From Conidiobolus incongruus B7586 (taxonomy: Eukaryota > Entomophthoromycota > Entomophthoromycetes > Entomophthorales > Conidiobolaceae): a stretch of DNA of 36,464 bases. Made by a program: the position numbers and the translations under genes. The stretch covers positions 1-36,464 of the forward strand of contig JNEM01015838.1 in assembly GCA_000697335.1 (NCBI GenBank), in the 5' to 3' direction. The notes beneath the pieces are model-generated. The model did no database searches. It was not told the origin of the DNA and saw only the letters and a program-made list of their open reading frames with translations. Positions 1 through 11,456 of the stretch are shown here, in pieces; position 1 is the stretch's first letter; each line of letters starts with the position of its first letter.

Positions 1-2455
1 TAAATATATAAAAATATTTAAATTATTTTAATATTATTAAATATACAATGAATGTTAATAAAAACTGGAACTACATTATAAAAATCATTATTAAAAATTA
101 ATAATGGATTATTATGCAAATATTATTGAAAGAATGATAAATCAAAAAAAGATATAAATATTATTTTTATTATAATTTAATTTTTCAAGTATTGAAATAA
201 TTGAAATTTTAATAGAAATAGGTAAACAATTACAATAGTGTTAATTATTAAAAATCTATCATAAATATAAAAAATTTTTGAATAAAATATCAAAATATTA
301 TTCAATATATATTTATTTGATGTATATATCGGTATAATAATAAAAATTATATAGAATTAATAATGGCAATCTTACTTTTTTAAGATTAATAACCTATAAT
401 ATAAATGAGTTCATTCAAATTATTTTCAAAATCCATTATAAAAATCAAATAAACTTAATTTAATTATATTCATATTTAAAATAATGAAATTGAATCTTTA
501 TATATTAGAATTTTTTTCAAAGTCTAAAAATATTATTATAATTTGTAAATTGTAAGCTTGAATTATAATATATTATTTAAATTATCAAATCAAAAAACGT
601 TTTTGTGACATCAACTTGAATACAGGAAATTTCTATAATTTTGATTAATTTATTTTTATATTTAATTTAATTAGTATTTATTAACACGATTTAGAATTTA
701 GGTAATATAATTACTGATAATTCTAAATTGGTTTGAATTAATTTAATTCTTATATTTTTCAATTTTATTATGATAATTTTATTTATTATTATAAAATTTA
801 TTATTTAATAAGAGATGAAATAGTATCATTTTAATTATTTATCTAATAACAAATAAACTTATATTAAAATGTTGATAATATGATAAATTTATAAAAATCA
901 ATAATATTAGATTGGTATTTAGATCAGTAATAATTTAATTATTAGATTAAATTTCTGTAATATAAAAAATCAATTTATTAAAATGTTAAATTGATATTGA
1001 TTTCACATTTGATTGCAGTATTGAATTAATTCTAATTTAATGTATATGAATTAAATTATTTCATGATATTTACATAATACATATAATTTTGCTCAAATAA
1101 TTGACAAATGATATGTATTAATATATCGAAATCACTACTGAAGATAAGTTTATTTGAAATTAATATTAGTTTGTATTAACAAAACAAATGCAATAATGTA
1201 ATGATGTCATTATGTCATTATCTCAACATGTTCAATGGTTGTTTTAAAAATTTAGATTAATATTGAAACTTATACAATATAAAAATATTTGCTCTGAATA
1301 AATAGTTGTTCAATCAATGTTTAGTTACATTTTAACATAATAGTTAATATACATTTTTTGAAATTGTTTTAAATTATATACATATATCTGAATTCACAAT
1401 ATTCAATTTAAATTTTATAAAAAAAATAATTTATTATTGTACTAATTTTGAATTTTAAAATATTTTTTTAAAAAATAAATTGTATATCATTTTATTTTCC
1501 TTTTTAACAAAAGTGAACTAAGTAATATATTTTTATATCCTAAATAGTAATTATTAATTCTATTATCAATTTAATATATTCTAAAAACTAAATCAATGTG
1601 CTTTTAAGGCAAGATTTAGTGGAATTAAACTTAATGTTGAATGTGGAGGAATTCATTTTTTCTTATTTCATTTTCTTGTATCTGGGTCGCTAAGTATCAC
1701 TACGTCCGTAATGATATCATTCTAAAGTCATCTTCATTTGGCAAATTTTAATATATACCACGTGCATTTATCCGTATCATGAGACTGAATATCAGTATTT
1801 CCGAACGGGGTATTAAATGCTTTCAATCAGTAATTGATTAATCCGAAGAGTTTGAATTAAAAAATTGACAAAATTGTTTTGGATCATATAAACAAATAAT
1901 TTTATCCCAAAATTTTAACTATTTAAAGTTAGTCAATTAATCATTAAATTAATAATTTTGGTTTATTTGAGATAATTTTTATAGTATTTAACAGATAGTA
2001 CTTAAATTTAATTTTGAGGATTTATTATAGATCAAATGACTTATTAATATTATTGACTATTTTTAATTTGACTATAGTATGCTAATATTTAGAGTTTCAA
2101 TTATCAAATTTAATATTATTATTACTCATACACCAAAAATTACTTTGAATTTTATTTTCAGTTACTCATTAAATTATCCAAATTCGGATGAATAAAATTT
2201 ATAATAATATCGAGATAAATTGGCAAATTAATTTTATTAATTTTAACAAGAATTTATATTCAATTCAGAACTGTTAATATTAATATAAGAAATTCTTATT
2301 AGTTTAGAGAATCTTGTTTGATTATTATATATTCTTTTAATTAATAAATTAGTTTATAAATTAAGTTAGAATAGTTATTCATTTAGAAAACATATACTTT
2401 ACTTGATCCATTTAATTATGCCGCAATTGTAATAAAAAGATATTGTTGATAATTC
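1..2455. other. A+T-rich intergenic DNA, no gene seen
   Basis: Almost all A and T with many stops in every frame and no ORF worth reporting. The one distinct patch is about 1600-1860, which is visibly richer in G and C (it contains CGTCCG, CACGTG and GAACGGGG). It has no long reading frame on either strand and no tRNA fold I can draw. It could be a decayed gene or a distal regulatory region of the first lipase. Confidence 0.6.
2180..2187 (+). promoter_or_regulatory. AAATTCGG element upstream of lipase L1
   Basis: The octamer AAATTCGG lies 555 bp before the L1 start codon. The same octamer lies 834 bp before L2 and 560 bp before L3, inside otherwise A+T-rich DNA. A regulatory role is inferred from the recurrence only. 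Confidence 0.3.
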
Positions 2456-2462
2456 GTGACAC
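2456..2462 (+). promoter_or_regulatory. GTGACAC element upstream of lipase L1
   Basis: GTGACAC occurs 279 bp before the L1 ATG. Identical heptamers precede L2 (267 bp) and L3 (237 bp), each followed by an A+T-rich stretch. This is a candidate transcription-factor site shared by the three paralogs; the factor is unknown. Confidence 0.4.
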
Positions 2463-2532
2463 CTATTGAACTGTCAAATGTCCAATTTGTCATACAATCA
2501 TTTTGATAAACTTCTCAAAACAAGAAAAAAGA

Positions 2533-2548
2533 GTAGATTTCAAGTATA
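2533..2548 (+). promoter_or_regulatory. 16-bp block shared by the L1 and L2 promoters
   Basis: GTAGATTTCAAGTATA is identical at 10111-10126 upstream of L2 (202 and 214 bp before the respective ATGs). In both promoters it is followed within a few tens of bases by AGCTATAAT. It is not found at the matching place in L3. Confidence 0.4.
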
Positions 2549-2687
2549 TTCAAGAGCTATAATTCTTGAAAAATGGATCAATTCAAGAATAAAAATACTA
2601 TTTTAATCCATATATTATTTTAATAACTTTAATTATTCAAAATAATATTCGGAATTAACTAACTCCTTCCTGAATCCAAATTATATA

Positions 2688-2696
2688 ATATAAATA
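2688..2696 (+). promoter_or_regulatory. TATA box of lipase L1
   Basis: ATATAAATA begins 47 bp before the L1 ATG. The same nonamer sits 49 bp before L2 and 49 bp before L3. The constant position makes it more than an A+T-rich coincidence. Confidence 0.6.
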
Positions 2697-2734
2697 CTTC
2701 TTGAATTACAGTATTGTTGTCATCACATAGCAAA

Positions 2735-3823
2735 ATGACGTTGTTGATATTCTTCTTTTGGATCAATTTGATTTTTTCGCAAGTAAGCAAAGATGTACCA
2801 ATCGAAGCAAGTGAAGATAAAGAAATGTTAAGCTCTCTGGAAGAGCTCATCAATCAAGCTAAGGAGGCTGACCAACAAGCCGAAAATGCTCCTAAGGCTG
2901 AAGCACGTATCATGGATTTTTTCTACGATTTCCCCAAGCCTATTTCAATTAAGACATTGCCCGATGATTTTGCAATGAATTTCCTTAATTACGCCGCTAC
3001 CGCATACTGCCCTCAGGACGAGATTGAAAAATGGAATTGTTACAACTGCCAGGGTTATGGTGCCAATACTAAGGATATCGTCTATGTCAGTTATGATAAG
3101 CATAAGTCTGCTGCATTTATGGGAGTGAATCACGATCATAAGATTATTGTTGTTTCTTATCGTGGTACCAGCAATTTCAAGAATTGGATTGTCAACTTGC
3201 AGTTCAAACTCACCCAAATCAAGGCCAATAGCACCACTCCAATTGAAGTTCATGATGGTTTCAATGATGCTGTAAATGCTCTTTTGCCCAAAATGAGATC
3301 TGCAATTCTTGCTGCCAAGAATAAGAACCCTACCTACCGCGTTGTCTTTACTGGCCACAGTTTAGGAGGTGCCTTGGCCACTCTTAGTGCATTTAAGCTT
3401 GCTGATGAAGGATCTCTCCTTTGGAATGACACTCAACTAATTACTTTTGGCCAACCTCGCGTGGGCAGTCCACGATTTGCAGATTACTTGAATTCCAAGC
3501 CAATTGAATCTGCTAGAGTGACTACTAGGGGTGATATCGTCTCAATCTCTCCTGGCCATTTCCTTGGATACTATCACAGTCAGCACATTCTTCATATGAC
3601 TCTGAATGGAAAACCTATTCAATGTTCTTTAACTGGAGAAGATCCCAATTGTGTTGAATATACCAAAGAATTAACTCTTGATGCTCATTTCACATTCTGG
3701 AATCAACGCCTCAACTCCAACTGTAAAGATCCCAAGACAATCGATCCTAGAAATTGGTTCCAGAGAACTAAAGATAAAGTAGTCGATTGGTGGAAAGGTG
3801 TTTGGAATAAAAAGTGGTTCTAA
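2735..3823 (+). CDS. Secreted class 3 lipase L1 (Rhizomucor miehei type)
   Basis: Intron-less gene for a 362-aa secreted triacylglycerol lipase or esterase with an alpha/beta-hydrolase fold. Residues 1-16 are a signal peptide (hydrophobic FFFWINLIF, then SQ). Residues 17 to about 70 are an acidic pro-region like that of R. miehei lipase. In the catalytic domain the nucleophile is Ser209 (GHSLG), with Asp267 (TTRGD) and His318 (DAHF); spacings of 58 and 51 residues are close to 59 and 54 in R. miehei lipase. Thr145 (YRGTS) fits the oxyanion position and the FKNWIVNL segment the lid. Cys92/330, 102/105 and 297/306 match the family's three disulfides. Sequons are at Asn165 and Asn231. The tail (340-362) is tryptophan-rich and basic. 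The ATG at 2735 was chosen because it opens the signal peptide directly, has the CAAAATG context seen in L2, and aligns with L2 and L3; an in-frame TTG upstream is not a credible start. AATAAA lies at 3917. Specificity (triacylglycerol versus phospholipid) cannot be told. Confidence 0.95.
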   Translation: MTLLIFFFWINLIFSQVSKDVPIEASEDKEMLSSLEELINQAKEADQQAENAPKAEARIMDFFYDFPKPISIKTLPDDFAMNFLNYAATAYCPQDEIEKWNCYNCQGYGANTKDIVYVSYDKHKSAAFMGVNHDHKIIVVSYRGTSNFKNWIVNLQFKLTQIKANSTTPIEVHDGFNDAVNALLPKMRSAILAAKNKNPTYRVVFTGHSLGGALATLSAFKLADEGSLLWNDTQLITFGQPRVGSPRFADYLNSKPIESARVTTRGDIVSISPGHFLGYYHSQHILHMTLNGKPIQCSLTGEDPNCVEYTKELTLDAHFTFWNQRLNSNCKDPKTIDPRNWFQRTKDKVVDWWKGVWNKKWF

Positions 3824-6189
3824 TGTGTGATAAATTTGGTGAGTGAATTTATTACAATATTAGTAAATTAAAATAATACCTTGTAAATGTTAATTGAAAT
3901 GAAAAAAAATTATTAAAATAAATTGATTAATGTGATGTTAAATTAAATATGATATTTAGATCACAATTCTGGAATTTAGAAAATATTATTTTTAAAAACA
4001 ATGGATCAAAATAATATTAACAATTGGTGGATTTAATTCAATTGATTCTGACTAATTCACATTTTTTCCGAATTTTAAAACCTTAAAAAATATTATCTGA
4101 TATTACAACAGAAATATAGAATTAACTATAAAATTATGTTTTGTGATTATTATCATCATCAATAATATATATTTACTTATAAGATTAAGCAAATATTTTC
4201 AAATTAAATATAAAATTAATCTATATAATTTTAAAAATAAATGAATAATAAATATTTTAAAATTAAAATATTAATCAAAAATATAATGTTATAAATATTA
4301 TATTTAATAAAACTAAAACACTTCATTTATAATTACTATATTATATTTTTTTCACCTTTTAAATACTTTAACTATAATACAAGGATTGAATAATATATGT
4401 AATTTATTTCATATTTTTTCTAAATATAGTAATCTTATAAATATCATTTTGTTTAGTTATATATTATTATGAAATTTAAATATTAAATTTATTATTAAAT
4501 TATAAATTTTATATTAAATTATTAAATTTCAATTTTATATTATTATTATTAATAGTAAAATTTATTCATTTTTTTTAAATATAATAAAAATTTAAAATTA
4601 ATTTTAATATTATTTTATTTTTCAAGTTTAAAATTTAAAAATATAATAAAATTATTATTATAAATAATAAGGAAAAATTATAAATTCAATTGATTTTGTT
4701 TATTAGTGTAATAATTTTTAAAAATTTTCTTTAAATAAAAATTTGTTTATATTTATATAATAGGTGATATAACTTTGTATAAATTAACAAAATAATTAAA
4801 TATACTTAATTGGACTAAAAAGATATATTTATATAATTAACAAAACCTAATTAACCTGATTCAAAGACCACAAACAAATATATCATTATTAGTTTACCTA
4901 TATTAAAATATATCTAGCTTTATTTGAAATGAATCAATATTCAATATCAATATTTGATAAATAATAAAAAATATTTATTTGATTAATATACTGCTAAAAT
5001 TAATTAATAAATAATATTTAAGACATCTAAAGTTTTGGTGATTATAATAACTACAATATGTACTTGGTTTTTATTGTTCTAGATCCAATTTATTTTAATA
5101 TAATGGATAATAATAAATTGATAATAGTTAATCCATCTATTGTGAAAATTTAGCAAAAGTTTGACTGAGGTAACTTAATTTTTATATTTTGAGAATTAAT
5201 ATTAAATTGAAAAATTCAAAATAAAATTAGATTTTTGAATTAGTTATATTGTATAAAATTATAACTTTACATTTAAAACCTTTTAACTATTATAAAATAA
5301 TCATTCAATCAGTTTGAATTTTAAACGTCAAATAGTATTATTCAAACAATTCTATAATAATAAAGTGATATATGAAAAAATTATTTACTCACAATAGACT
5401 TTTAATATTTTTATATAATAACGATGTCCTAATTACACGATTAAATATTTGCATAAAATATTATTATAATTAACAATTATAACATCACAGTCAAGTCATC
5501 TGATATTGTAACACAATTAATAACTATAACATGAGTAATTTTTAAAAATTTCATATCCAAAACTTAAATAACATCATATGAAATAATATCACTAATAAAT
5601 AAATTTTATAATTATATATTTTTTTATTGAAATATAAACTTAAACTAATATGCTTTAAGGATTTTTTAAACAAAATATTCATAACAGTATATTAATCAAT
5701 AATTAATTAGTAAATTTTAAAATAATATTTATAATTAATCCAATCATATATATTTATAATTAGATAATAATTATATTATAATTTAATCATATTTTTATAT
5801 TTTTATATTTTTATTGTGAAAATAACTATTTGTTTTAATATCATTATTAAAATAAATTTAATATTGTATAACTTTTTACAATAATATATCCTTTAAACTA
5901 AGATTTAATAAATTTAAAATAAATTTTCAAATTAATCAAATTTAAAAAAATATATAAAAATTATTTAAATAATTTGTATAAATTATTGAATAGAATTAAA
6001 TATAAGTAATTTTGTTTAATGCAAAATCCTTTGAAATATAAGTTATATTTTTAAGGTTTCAATATTATTTAAATTGATGAATGAATACTTTCAAACAAAA
6101 TGTGTGATGATTTCTGATACTTAATTATACACAATGCATTAAAATCAAATTGAACTTATATAATTAACATGTCATTTCATATAATATGA

Positions 6190-6230
<41 letters not shown>

Positions 6231-9200
6231 ATCTACTATATTACTAATAATCATAAAAAATACTGGTTACATTATATTATAAAAATATATACTATATGGT
6301 AAATTAAGATTTATTTAATTATTAATATAATTTTGTGCATTAATGAAAAATTAATTGAGTTTGTCAGAATATCTATAAATCCAGAGAATTGGTTCTATTA
6401 CGAATAGAATTTGATTTATAAACTTTTCATATTAAATTACTATTCAGAATATTTTCAAAATTAAGTTTGTAATGTTGTATTTCAAAATTAATCATCTCTT
6501 CCAGTTTGATAGCTAAACCAATATTATTTCTATTTTAAGCTGACTTTGTCAGTCTATAATTGAAGGATACTCTTTGTTCTCTTTATTTTCTTTATTAGAT
6601 TTTATCCAAATCCCATATCATTCATTGATTCAATTATTTAAACCCAACAGTGATAAAGATAGAGAAAAAGTTTTTTTCTTTTGGATATTCTGCTACGACG
6701 CCTCAACAGTAAGTTTTCAAACCTACAGTCCCGATACGTTAAAGAGCAGGATTAATAAATAATTTACTAAATCATATTTTGAGTACTTTTCTAACTACCA
6801 TCTTTATTTATAAAACTTAATATAAAACACAACAGTAAATTATAATAATATAAATTGATTTTGAATGATAATATTTTAAAATATTATAAAATATTAATTA
6901 TTTCATTTTACATTATTATTATATAGTGTTCACAAAGTCGCATGTTTTCAGTGATTTGGCATTTAGTAAGAGCCTCTACATCTCTTAATTTTGGTATAAA
7001 ACAATCCCCTGATATTTCACGTTGTTTTGCTAAATTGAATTAGTTACATGCATAATACCTAACTCAAAATCATGCAAGAAATTCATGAACAAATAAATTG
7101 ATCTTGTTTTCTTTACTTAATAAAGGGAATATAACCTTGTACTCTGTAAATACTCTATACTTAGCGCTTTTTCGCAATTAAAATCGTAACACATAAGTTT
7201 CAATCTCACTTTATTTGATATAAATTAAATTAACGATTAGATTTCAATATATTGAGTATTCAATCAACGATATTTTATTTGGTATATTTTCAACCAAACC
7301 TTCTCAACTTAAAAATAAAATATCAATATTAAATTATTATGGTGTAAATAATCTTATATTTGAGTTATATACTTTGATCTTAATATTCTATTCACTAACC
7401 TGAATTTTTTTAAAAAAATAATGATAATAAAATCTTTTGGAGAAAAAATTGCAGTAAGTGAAACCTTGATACAAAAAATTCTACCTTGAAATGTTATGAC
7501 AGGTCACTGAAGCTGTTCAATTTAATGAACACTGTTATTATACTACAATTAAAATTTTTCTCTCTGGTATTCTCAACTTATAAATTTCACAAAATTATCT
7601 TTGGTTAAAAGTTAATATATCTTTAAAATATTTAATATATATTAATATACAACCCTGGATAATTAATTTTATTTTCTAATTCAGAGTAATTATTAAATAC
7701 ATCAAAAAAAATAAATTTTAAATTTTTAAAATATATAATCTTTTAAAATAGTGTATTCTATTCAATTATTCGAATAGTTCAATTCAATTTAAATTAAAAT
7801 TATTGATTAAATTTAAAAGTTTATTGATATTTTGAAAAATAAGTATATTCCAATATTTAAATTCCCTATAATAGTGAGTTTAGATTTCATATTATTTTAA
7901 GTCAAATTTAATATTTTATTATATTCAATAATGAATATAGTTTTAAATTTTTGATGATTTCTAGATTAAGCAAGTTGATAGAATATATGATTAAATTGTT
8001 TAATAATTTTCAATTAAATTAATTAAAATATATTGTAGTTATAAAATTGTTGTAAAAATGAATATTAAAAGCTTACTAAAAACTTAAACGGTATAATAAT
8101 ACACTAAAATTCATCATTTTAGAACAAAATTTAAACCATAATGATTGAATTTGATTCCGAAGGATCAATTAATATAAATACACTAAAAACGTGATATGTT
8201 ATTATTAATTACTTGTGTCATTTAACAATAACCTTGGAAAGAAAATAGTGTTGAACATAAATTATATTAATTAAATTTTTAACTTTATAGTAACAATGAG
8301 TATTTAAACAAGTAAACATTTTAATAAATTTTATAATTATGAGAGAATAATATTTATAAAATTATTATGTCACATTATTCCTGGTTTAATGTGTATACTA
8401 TGCATTGTAAAATTGATTTTTAATTGCGAATAATCCAGTTGAGTATTATATGGCTAACATTAATTCAGTACTTATTAATTATAAATGATATAGTCCAAAC
8501 ATATTAATAATCAATATTAAATATATATTAAAATGATCAAAATATACAAATTCAAACTTCTTAAAAGTGCTTAGCACTACAAACAGTATTATTAATTATT
8601 TTCTCTCATTTTAAATTGTGTTATTTATATTCTATTATTTAGAATTTTAATTTTAAAATAATAAAAATATAATATATTTAAGGCTCGAACAGGTTATTAA
8701 ATATAATAAGAGAACTTAATGATTATAATTGAAATAATATTTTATTAAAATTTTTGTGTTGATAAATTTTATAAAAAAGATAATAAAAATAAAATAAAAA
8801 AATATATATTCAATTTAGATTTGATTTAATGAATTCAACTTTTATTTAAAATTTTTAAACTAATAATATTTTTAATAAATTAATATTATAGTAATTAGTT
8901 AATATTGATATTTTTCAAAAATTTGAAATTGAATAATCAAAATAATAAGGAAAACAGTTAATTAGTTATTTAATATGCATAGTATTTATTAAAAATTATG
9001 TATATAGCATCATATTCTTCAATTTGAATAATATGCTGAAATATTGTAAAAAAAATTGAATTTACTATTATTGTTTTCTAAAGTTATAATCAATATAATT
9101 ATCACAATATATTCTACTTTTGTTTGATATACTAATATCGATATAGTTTAATATCTAAGAATCCTCCTAAAATATATAAATATACATAATAAATCTACCC

Positions 9201-9267
9201 TATTTTGGAAACTTACCATAAATTTAGTGTTTATTATCTATATATACTAAGTTATCACAGTCAAATG
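3824..9267. other. A+T-rich spacer between lipases L1 and L2
   Basis: 5.4 kb of A+T-rich DNA with no supportable gene. A (TA)n tract lies at 6194-6228. Around 6540-7160 the sequence is less monotonous (a short open frame 6574-6762 without an ATG start, then GC-containing stretches near 6930-7170). This may be a decayed gene, but no domain or convincing lipase similarity can be read from it. AGTGCTTAGCACT near 8567 is a small palindrome. Confidence 0.6.
6194..6228. repeat. (TA)n microsatellite
   Basis: About 35 bp of uninterrupted alternating T and A. Confidence 0.95.
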
Positions 9268-9552
9268 ATTATAACCTGTAAAATGTGAACCAATGCATAG
9301 TTGTAAAGAAAATTTATAAATCAAATAATATTTCTTAACTAAATCCAGTCTTAGTGGCTTAATATTTACAACCATAGAACCCAACACTATGGCTAGAATT
9401 TCAGATTTAATATATTATATTAATTAATCTATCAGAATATATTCTTTGAGTACAATACACCACAAACATTAAATTAATTTACAATCTTCCAAATTCGGCT
9501 AATGTAGAAAATTATGGTCAATTGATTAGGTTTGTAACAGCCATTAATTTAT
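9268..9552 (+). repeat. Conserved upstream blocks of L2, duplicated before L3
   Basis: Three blocks recur in the same order before L3 (14729-15014): ATAACCTG(T/C)AAAAT at about 9271, AACCCAA(C/T)ACTATG at 9378-9391, and AAATTCGG (9491) followed by GCCATTAATTTAT (9540-9552). The sequence between them is diverged but alignable. This shows that the duplication which produced L2 and L3 included about 0.8-1 kb of upstream DNA; the best-kept blocks may be regulatory. Confidence 0.6.
9491..9498 (+). promoter_or_regulatory. AAATTCGG element upstream of lipase L2
   Basis: Same octamer as 2180-2187 and 14951-14958, here 834 bp before the L2 ATG. Function inferred from recurrence only. Confidence 0.3.
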
Positions 9553-10057
9553 TAATAGGCAATCTGTAAATTTTGTGCTCAGCATATTTTTAATAATAAT
9601 CGGTTCGAATGTTTTCAGATATATACTTTAAATTCTTTGACGCAATTATTAGTAACCTATTAAGCTAATGAAAAATATCGATTATTATACTATGATTAAA
9701 TAAAGATATTTAACCAAATGTCATAAAAATTATTATTGAATAGTATGTTAATAACTTTCAATAGATTACTAAACGAGTTTTGCATAATATTAATTATTAG
9801 TATCAAATATATGATTTGTATATATTGAATCCATAAAATAAAATTTTCAATAATTCAAATTTTGGATGTTTAATATAAAAATATTTAGGAATGAACTATT
9901 ATGGATAGAAATTAATAGTTAGTTAATAATAAAGCAAACAATATTATGTTCTATCATGACTAATTATCTAATATAATGGTTTGATTTTGATATTTTAATA
10001 TCATACTAAGATAACAATTTAGCCTAGAACCAAAATTACATGCAACTATTTAAATTA

Positions 10058-10064
10058 GTGACAC
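10058..10064 (+). promoter_or_regulatory. GTGACAC element upstream of lipase L2
   Basis: Identical heptamer to those before L1 and L3, 267 bp before the L2 ATG and 53 bp before the 16-bp block shared with L1. Confidence 0.4.
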
Positions 10065-10110
10065 CAATCAAACTAAGGAATATAATCTAAAATGTGGCAC
10101 AATATTCAAG

Positions 10111-10126
10111 GTAGATTTCAAGTATA
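10111..10126 (+). promoter_or_regulatory. 16-bp block shared by the L2 and L1 promoters
   Basis: Identical to 2533-2548; 214 bp before the L2 ATG and followed by AGCTATAAT about 43 bp on. Confidence 0.4.
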
Positions 10127-10275
10127 AAGTAACATACGATATATAGTTCTTTAGCTATAATATATATTGTAGATGGAACCATTTTAAACAGAAGGTGAAA
10201 TAAACATCAAATGAGTAACATAAATTAATACAACTATCGGACTAAATTTGAACATCTTTTGATCCAACCTTTGTA

Positions 10276-10284
10276 ATATAAATA
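10276..10284 (+). promoter_or_regulatory. TATA box of lipase L2
   Basis: ATATAAATA begins 49 bp before the chosen ATG at 10325, the same distance as in L3. Confidence 0.6.
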
Positions 10285-10324
10285 TAACACCATAGTTAAT
10301 ATGGTCAATATAATTCAAACCAAA

Positions 10325-11404
10325 ATGAAGTTGTTTATCCACTTTTTCTGGTTGCATCTAATCTTCTCTCAGTCCAATGACTTGCCTATCGAGTCATACG
10401 AGGATCCCGAGATGCTGAACTCTCTAGTTGAAGTCATTAATCAGGCGAAGAAGGAAGCCATGAAAGATGAAAGAACTCCCAGGGCCCCATCTTTCAAGAA
10501 CTCGCCTTCACTTGGTATGGAAAATCCTATATTGATTAAATCCGTATCTGACAATTTTGCAATGAATTTCCTTGATTACGCCGCTACTGCCTACTGTCCC
10601 AAGAATGAGGTCGAGCAATGGAATTGTTACAATTGCCAAGGATATGGTGCGAACACTAAGGATGTAGTCTACTTTAGACAAGATAAACATAGATCTGCTG
10701 GTTTTTTGGGAGTGAATCACGATCACAAGATCATTGTTGTATCTTATCGAGGCTCTAGCAATTTTAAGAATTGGGTTATTAATTTGAAGTTTGGACTTAC
10801 TCAAATCAAAACCAATAGCACTAATCCAGTTGAAGTCCACTCCGGTTTCAATGAAGCTGTCGATGCTCTTTTACCTATGACTAGAACTGCAATTCAGAAT
10901 GCCAAAAAGAAGAATCCTGGTTATCGAGTTGTCTTCACTGGTCACAGTTTAGGAGGTGCCTTAGCTTCTCTTAGTGCATTCAAACTTGCCGAAGAAAAAA
11001 CACTTAGATGGGAAGATATCCAAATCATTACATTTGGACAACCACGTGTAGGAAACCCAGCATTTGCAAATTACTTTAATTCCAAACCTGTAGAAAATAC
11101 TCGAGTGACCACACGAGGCGACCCCGTCCCAGTTTTGCCTCGCCACATCCAAGGATATTACCACAGTCAGCACATCATCCACAATGATTTGAATGGCAGA
11201 AGAGTTTCATGCTCAGCATCAGAGGAAGATCCTGTATGCTACAGATTTATCAAAGACTTGACCCTTGATGCTCATTTCAAATTCTGGAACCAAAACATCA
11301 ATTCCAACTGCAAAGATCCTAAGACTGTCAACAATCGTAATCTTTTTCAAAAATCTAAGGATTTTATAGATTTTTGGAAACCAACTGATTCAATGTTATT
11401 TTAG
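10325..11404 (+). CDS. Secreted class 3 lipase L2 (Rhizomucor miehei type)
   Basis: Intron-less, 359 aa, same architecture as L1: signal peptide 1-16 (KLFIHFFWLHLIFSQ), acidic pro-region to about residue 68, then the catalytic domain. The triad is Ser208 (GHSLG), Asp266 (TTRGDPVPVLP, close to the classical fungal lipase form) and His317 (DAHF). The lid-like segment SNFKNWVINL and the cysteine pairs 91/329, 101/104 and 296/305 are present, with a sequon at Asn164. The C-terminal tail has the shared RNLFQKSKD start and one FWK but then diverges (PTDSMLF), losing the WKG-W-KK part of L1 and L3. The ATG at 10325 (context CAAAATGA) is preferred over the in-frame ATG at 10301, because L3 has homologous upstream sequence without an ATG there and the later start gives a normal signal peptide. 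A 178-bp segment around the active serine is identical to L3. AATAAA follows at 11462. Confidence 0.95.
   Translation: MKLFIHFFWLHLIFSQSNDLPIESYEDPEMLNSLVEVINQAKKEAMKDERTPRAPSFKNSPSLGMENPILIKSVSDNFAMNFLDYAATAYCPKNEVEQWNCYNCQGYGANTKDVVYFRQDKHRSAGFLGVNHDHKIIVVSYRGSSNFKNWVINLKFGLTQIKTNSTNPVEVHSGFNEAVDALLPMTRTAIQNAKKKNPGYRVVFTGHSLGGALASLSAFKLAEEKTLRWEDIQIITFGQPRVGNPAFANYFNSKPVENTRVTTRGDPVPVLPRHIQGYYHSQHIIHNDLNGRRVSCSASEEDPVCYRFIKDLTLDAHFKFWNQNINSNCKDPKTVNNRNLFQKSKDFIDFWKPTDSMLF
10827..11004 (+). repeat. 178-bp tract identical to L3 (16082-16259)
   Basis: No mismatch in 178 bp covering the nucleophile motif GHSLGG, including all synonymous positions. Directly downstream, synonymous differences appear at once; upstream, the sequences differ in both codons and residues. 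A second identical run of 57 bp is at 10693-10749 against 15948-16004. This is the pattern left by gene conversion or recent partial recombination. Confidence 0.85.
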
Positions 11405-11423
11405 ATTCACATTTTTGGTCAAA

Positions 11424-11425
<2 letters not shown>

Positions 11426-11456
<31 letters not shown>
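11426..11456. repeat. (ATT)n microsatellite after L2
   Basis: About ten ATT units starting some 22 bp after the L2 stop codon, probably within the 3' untranslated region. A longer ATT array lies before L3. Confidence 0.9.

Noticed and set aside
2714-2734. Longer L1 starting with TTG
   Set aside because: Not an ATG; the ATG at 2735 has the same context as L2 and starts the signal peptide.
6574-6762. 62-residue frame between L1 and L2
   Set aside because: No ATG start and no family; the FFFW string only weakly resembles the lipase signal peptide.
10301-10324. Earlier ATG for L2
   Set aside because: It adds eight polar residues before the signal peptide, and the homologous L3 sequence has no ATG there.
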